DNA of 64,000 nucleotides from positions 1 through 64,000 of the forward strand of contig NZ_JAATOM010000022.1 in assembly GCF_019207085.1 (NCBI RefSeq). The letters are read 5' to 3'. Position numbers and translations under genes: made by a program. The DNA comes from Variovorax sp. dw_308 (GTDB lineage Bacteria; Pseudomonadota; Gammaproteobacteria; Burkholderiales; Burkholderiaceae_C). Below, one piece after another: positions 61,170-64,000 of this stretch (its first letter is position 1; each line of letters starts with the position of its first letter). Under the pieces are notes generated by a model, which searched no databases, was not told the origin of the DNA, and was given only the letters and a program-made list of their open reading frames with translations.

Positions 61170-62198
61170 ATGTCTGCATCCAACGCGCTCGCGCACCCCT
61201 ACGAGTCACTCACGCCGGACGTGGTGCTCGACGCACTCGCGACGCTCGACCTGCACGGCGACGGCCGCCTGCAGGCGCTCAGCTCGTACGAGAACCGTGT
61301 CTATCAAATCCACCTGGAGGACCGCAGCGTGGTGGTCGCCAAGTTCTACCGGCCGGGCCGCTGGAGCGAGGCGCAGATCATGGAGGAGCATGGCTTCTCG
61401 GCCGAGCTCACCGTCGCCGAGGTGCCCGCGGTCGCCCCGCTTGAACTCAAGGGCGCAACGCTGCACCAGCATGCCGGCTTCGCGTTCAGCGTCAGCCCCT
61501 ATCGCGGCGGCAGGCCACCCGAGCTGGACGACTTCGAAGTGCTCGAATGGGTCGGCCGCTTTCTCGCCCGCATCCACACGGTGGGTGCCAAGAAGCCTTT
61601 CAAGACACGGCCCGCGCTGGACTTGCAAAGCTTCGGCATCGCCTCGCGCGACTGGCTGTTGAAGCACGACAAGATCCCGCTCGATGTGCAGAGCCTGTGG
61701 GAGAAGCACTGCAACGAAGCGCTGGAGATGATCGCGTCGACGGCGCTCTCGACGGACGCCAAAGGCGCCTTTGGCAACGAGTTCAGGAGCCTGCGCCTGC
61801 ACGGCGACTGCCATCCCGGCAACATCCTCTGGACCCCGACAGACCGCCCCGGCGGCGGCCCGCATTTCGTCGACCTGGACGATGCGCGCACCGGCTTCGC
61901 GGTGCAGGACCTGTGGATGCTGCTCTCGGGTGATCGGGGCCAGCGCACCGGCCAGCTCAGCGGCCTGCTGGAAGGCTACGAGCAGTTCCGCGAGTTCGAC
62001 CGGCGCGAGCTGGCGCTGATCGAACCGCTGCGCACGCTGCGCCTCATCCACTACAGCGCATGGCTGGCACGCCGCTGGGAAGACCCGATCTTCCCGATCA
62101 ACTTCCCATGGTTCGGCTCCAGCGACTACTGGATGGGCCAGGTGCAGATGCTGCAGGACCAGTGCGAAGCCATGGCGGAGGAGCCGCTCTACGCCTGA
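61170..62198 (+). CDS. srkA: Stress response serine/threonine kinase SrkA (YihE)
   Basis: A 342-residue kinase of the choline/aminoglycoside kinase fold. It opens ALSSYENRVYQIHLEDR as the nucleotide loop; the catalytic loop LHGDCHPGNILW is at about 210 and the metal motif VDLDDA at about 233. In Escherichia coli SrkA counters MazF-linked death under stress. It is divergent from the fucose-type operon and followed convergently by an M20 peptidase. Confidence 0.93.
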   Translation: MSASNALAHPYESLTPDVVLDALATLDLHGDGRLQALSSYENRVYQIHLEDRSVVVAKFYRPGRWSEAQIMEEHGFSAELTVAEVPAVAPLELKGATLHQHAGFAFSVSPYRGGRPPELDDFEVLEWVGRFLARIHTVGAKKPFKTRPALDLQSFGIASRDWLLKHDKIPLDVQSLWEKHCNEALEMIASTALSTDAKGAFGNEFRSLRLHGDCHPGNILWTPTDRPGGGPHFVDLDDARTGFAVQDLWMLLSGDRGQRTGQLSGLLEGYEQFREFDRRELALIEPLRTLRLIHYSAWLARRWEDPIFPINFPWFGSSDYWMGQVQMLQDQCEAMAEEPLYA

Positions 62199-62233
62199 TG
62201 TGGTCTTGCCGCATGGGCTCGCGGGCGAGCCAG

Positions 62234-63631
62234 CTACTGCCCCGAGGCCAGCCCCTTGATCAGCCGATACATGAACTCGCGCCCGTCCTTCAACTGCTGG
62301 ACGCCAATGTTCTCGTTGAGCCCGTGCACGCCCGTCTTCTCCGGGTCGACGAACAGGCCCGACACGCCGTACATCGGAATCCCCGCCGCGCGGAATCGAT
62401 AGCTGTCCGTGGTGCTGACGCCCATCGTGGGGATCACCGGCACGCCCGGCCACATGGCCTCGCTGATGCGCTCGACGACACCCATGAAGGCCGGGTTCAT
62501 CGGGGAAGCCGGGGCCGAGTCACTGAGCTCGATCGGCGTCACCTTGACCTTCGGCCCGGCGATCTCGTCGAGCTTTGCCTTGATGGCTGCGATGTCATCG
62601 CCCGGCAGCGCCCGGCAGTTGACGGTGGCCTTCGCACGCTGCGCCAATGCGTTGGGCGCATGCCCCGCCTCGACTTGCGTGGCCACGCAGGTCGAGCGCA
62701 GCAGCCCGACGATGGCCGAGCGATTCGAGAGCCGGTCGATCGCCTCCGGCGAAGGCTTGCCCGAGGCGACCTGGCGGAAGTCCGCGGCCAACGCAGGTTC
62801 CTGGAAGGGCGCGGAGCGTTCGAAGTACACACGCGTCGCCTCGCTCATCTGCACCGGAAAGCGGTACTGCCGCAGGCGCACCAAGGCATCGGCCAAGTCG
62901 TAGATCGTGTTGTCGGGCGTGGGCCTGGCGCTGTGCCCGCCGGGACCGGTCGCTTCGAACGCGTAGTCGAGGTAGGTCTTCTCGCCGATCTGCATCACAT
63001 GCACCGATGGCTTGCCGCCCTTCAATTCACCGCGGCCTCCTTCGTTGATGCCGAGCTCCGCATCGACATCCGTGCGCCGGTTCTTCAGGAGCCATGCCGC
63101 GCCGTTGGATGGCACGTCGCGCTCTTCATCCGCGGTCAGGGCGAGCACGATGTCGCGGTTGGGCACGAAGCCCTCACGCCGCAACTGGCCGAGCGCCGAC
63201 ACGTACGCGGACGCCATGGCCTTGTCGTCGATGGCGCCGCGCGCGATGTAGTGGCCGTCCTGCTCCTGGAGCTTGAAGGGGTCGGTCTTCCACTCTTCCT
63301 TCTTGGCTTCGACCACGTCGATGTGCGCCAGCAACAGCAAGGGCTTCTTCGCGCCGGTTCCCCGATAGCGCGCCAGCAGGTTGCCGCGCTTGGGGAAGGG
63401 CTCGATCACCTCGACGTCCGCGGACGGCAGGCCTGAATCGACGAGACGCTTCTGCATCGCTTTCGCCGCTTCGGTGGTGTTGCCGACCGAATAGGTCGTA
63501 TTGATTTCAATCAATTCCTTGTAGGTGTCGCGAAACCAGCTGGCTTCGTCGACCGGGGGCGCTGCCTGCGCCAGCCCGGCGCAAGCCCCGAGCACGGTCG
63601 GCAACAGCAATGCAAATGACCTGGGTTTCAT
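62234..63631 (-). CDS. M20-family metallopeptidase, exported
   Basis: A 465-residue zinc peptidase. A signal peptide (FALLLPTVLGACAGLAQA) is followed by the M20 catalytic domain: first ligand in LLAHIDVV, bridging Asp in GAIDDKAM, catalytic Glu-Glu in LTADEERDV, a lid/dimer domain (GPGGHSARP) and a C-terminal GLFVDPEKTGVHGLNENI with the last His. Predicted periplasmic. The start overlaps the stop of the gene upstream (63628-64000) by four bases. Confidence 0.92.
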   Translation of the reverse strand: MKPRSFALLLPTVLGACAGLAQAAPPVDEASWFRDTYKELIEINTTYSVGNTTEAAKAMQKRLVDSGLPSADVEVIEPFPKRGNLLARYRGTGAKKPLLLLAHIDVVEAKKEEWKTDPFKLQEQDGHYIARGAIDDKAMASAYVSALGQLRREGFVPNRDIVLALTADEERDVPSNGAAWLLKNRRTDVDAELGINEGGRGELKGGKPSVHVMQIGEKTYLDYAFEATGPGGHSARPTPDNTIYDLADALVRLRQYRFPVQMSEATRVYFERSAPFQEPALAADFRQVASGKPSPEAIDRLSNRSAIVGLLRSTCVATQVEAGHAPNALAQRAKATVNCRALPGDDIAAIKAKLDEIAGPKVKVTPIELSDSAPASPMNPAFMGVVERISEAMWPGVPVIPTMGVSTTDSYRFRAAGIPMYGVSGLFVDPEKTGVHGLNENIGVQQLKDGREFMYRLIKGLASGQ

Positions 63632-64000
63632 GGGAACGTCTCCTCCTTGTGACTTGATTCCAGGTGCTTATTTTGATCAACGGCGCGCGGCGCGAGTGCC
63701 TCATGCACCACCGACACCCAGAACGCCGCGCCCAGCGGCAGCGCGTCGTCGTTGAAGTCGTAGTGCGGGTTGTGCACGGGCGGGTCGTTCGGCGTGCGTG
63801 CAGTGCCCAGCAGCACATAGGCGCCGGGGCAGGCCTGCAGCAGGAAGGCGAAGTCTTCCGAGCCCATGCGCAGGCCGCATTGGGTGTCGACCCGGTCGGC
63901 GCCGACCAGCCGCGTGGCCGCGCGCACCAGCACGCCGGTCTGCGCAGGCGCGTTGACCACGGCCGGGTAGTGGCGTCGATAGTTCAGGCTGATCTTGGTC
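63628..64000 (-). CDS. M20D amidohydrolase, C-terminal part (5' end outside window)
   Basis: The frame is open to the window edge, giving the last 123 residues of the protein. LNYRRHYPAVVNAP and MGSEDFAFLLQACPGAYVLLG, followed by VHNPHYDFNDDALPLGA, are the C-terminal blocks of the hippurate hydrolase/IAA-amino-acid hydrolase group; the Glu and the last metal His are present. It is translated into the exported M20 peptidase gene (ATGA), suggesting one peptide or amide-breakdown operon. Confidence 0.9.
   Translation of the reverse strand, partial: TKISLNYRRHYPAVVNAPAQTGVLVRAATRLVGADRVDTQCGLRMGSEDFAFLLQACPGAYVLLGTARTPNDPPVHNPHYDFNDDALPLGAAFWVSVVHEALAPRAVDQNKHLESSHKEETFP

Overview
The window is about 64 kb of a GC-rich betaproteobacterial chromosome. 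Gene content and order (tRNA-Tyr/Gly/Thr-tuf-tRNA-Trp-secE-nusG-rplKAJL-rpoBC, a split trp operon with a LysE exporter beside trpD, a paired KAS III and HIUase/uraD metabolism, ohr, dctA) fit Burkholderiales, family Comamonadaceae, most likely Variovorax or a close relative. This placement rests on recalled gene order and protein similarity, not on a search.

Region 1 (1-5.2 kb) is the end of a prophage or prophage remnant. It holds the C-terminus of a tail tape-measure protein, then a block of leftward cargo-like genes: a small unknown, a lipoprotein, a one-helix protein, a stand-alone ThsB-like TIR protein and a small membrane-anchored protein. A rightward string of small, translationally coupled unknown genes follows. 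The phage DNA stops close to the 3' end of tRNA-Phe, a classic integration site, and the gap carries iterated short motifs that could be integrase arm sites.

Region 2 (5.2-11.2 kb), leftward: tRNA-Phe, then an operon of rsmB, a DUF4390 protein, an NtrY-type sensor kinase and an NtrX-like regulator that lacks the AAA+ domain. A LemA-like gene lies upstream of rsmB, after the rpoC terminator.

Region 3 (11.2-25.3 kb), leftward: the transcription/translation supercluster from tRNA-Tyr to rpoC, with a promoter visible upstream of tRNA-Tyr and structured rplA-rplJ and rplL-rpoB spacers.

Region 4 (25.3-32.1 kb), leftward: one tightly packed operon trpE - GxxExxY protein - trpG - threonine aldolase - LysE exporter - trpD - trpC - ung.

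Region 5 (32.3-50.6 kb) is ordinary metabolism: a periplasmic chalcone-isomerase-like protein, gph, a single-domain response regulator, a KAS III homologue, a transglutaminase-like protein, a ureide operon (MFS transporter, uraD, a Tat-exported HIUase-like protein, cytoplasmic uraH) with a divergent LysR regulator, D-lactate dehydrogenase, an IclR/acyl-CoA dehydrogenase/acyl-CoA ligase set, a dmlR-dmlA-dctA set for D-malate/tartrate and C4-dicarboxylates, and an (alpha/alpha)6 glycoside hydrolase.

Region 6 (50.6-64 kb) holds a hipBA module with a palindromic operator, a DJ-1/PfpI protein, an outer-membrane-type protein, intact ohr beside a decapitated ohrR remnant, a DUF2855 protein, a fucose/rhamnose-type ABC operon with mutarotase and lactonase, srkA, and two M20 metallohydrolases, the last cut by the window edge.

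The best candidates for something new are the solo TIR gene in the prophage end, the palindromic repeat inserted in frame in rsmB, the 125-bp palindrome forming the permease/binding-protein junction, and the ohrR remnant. I did not find a complete, clearly new multi-gene system.
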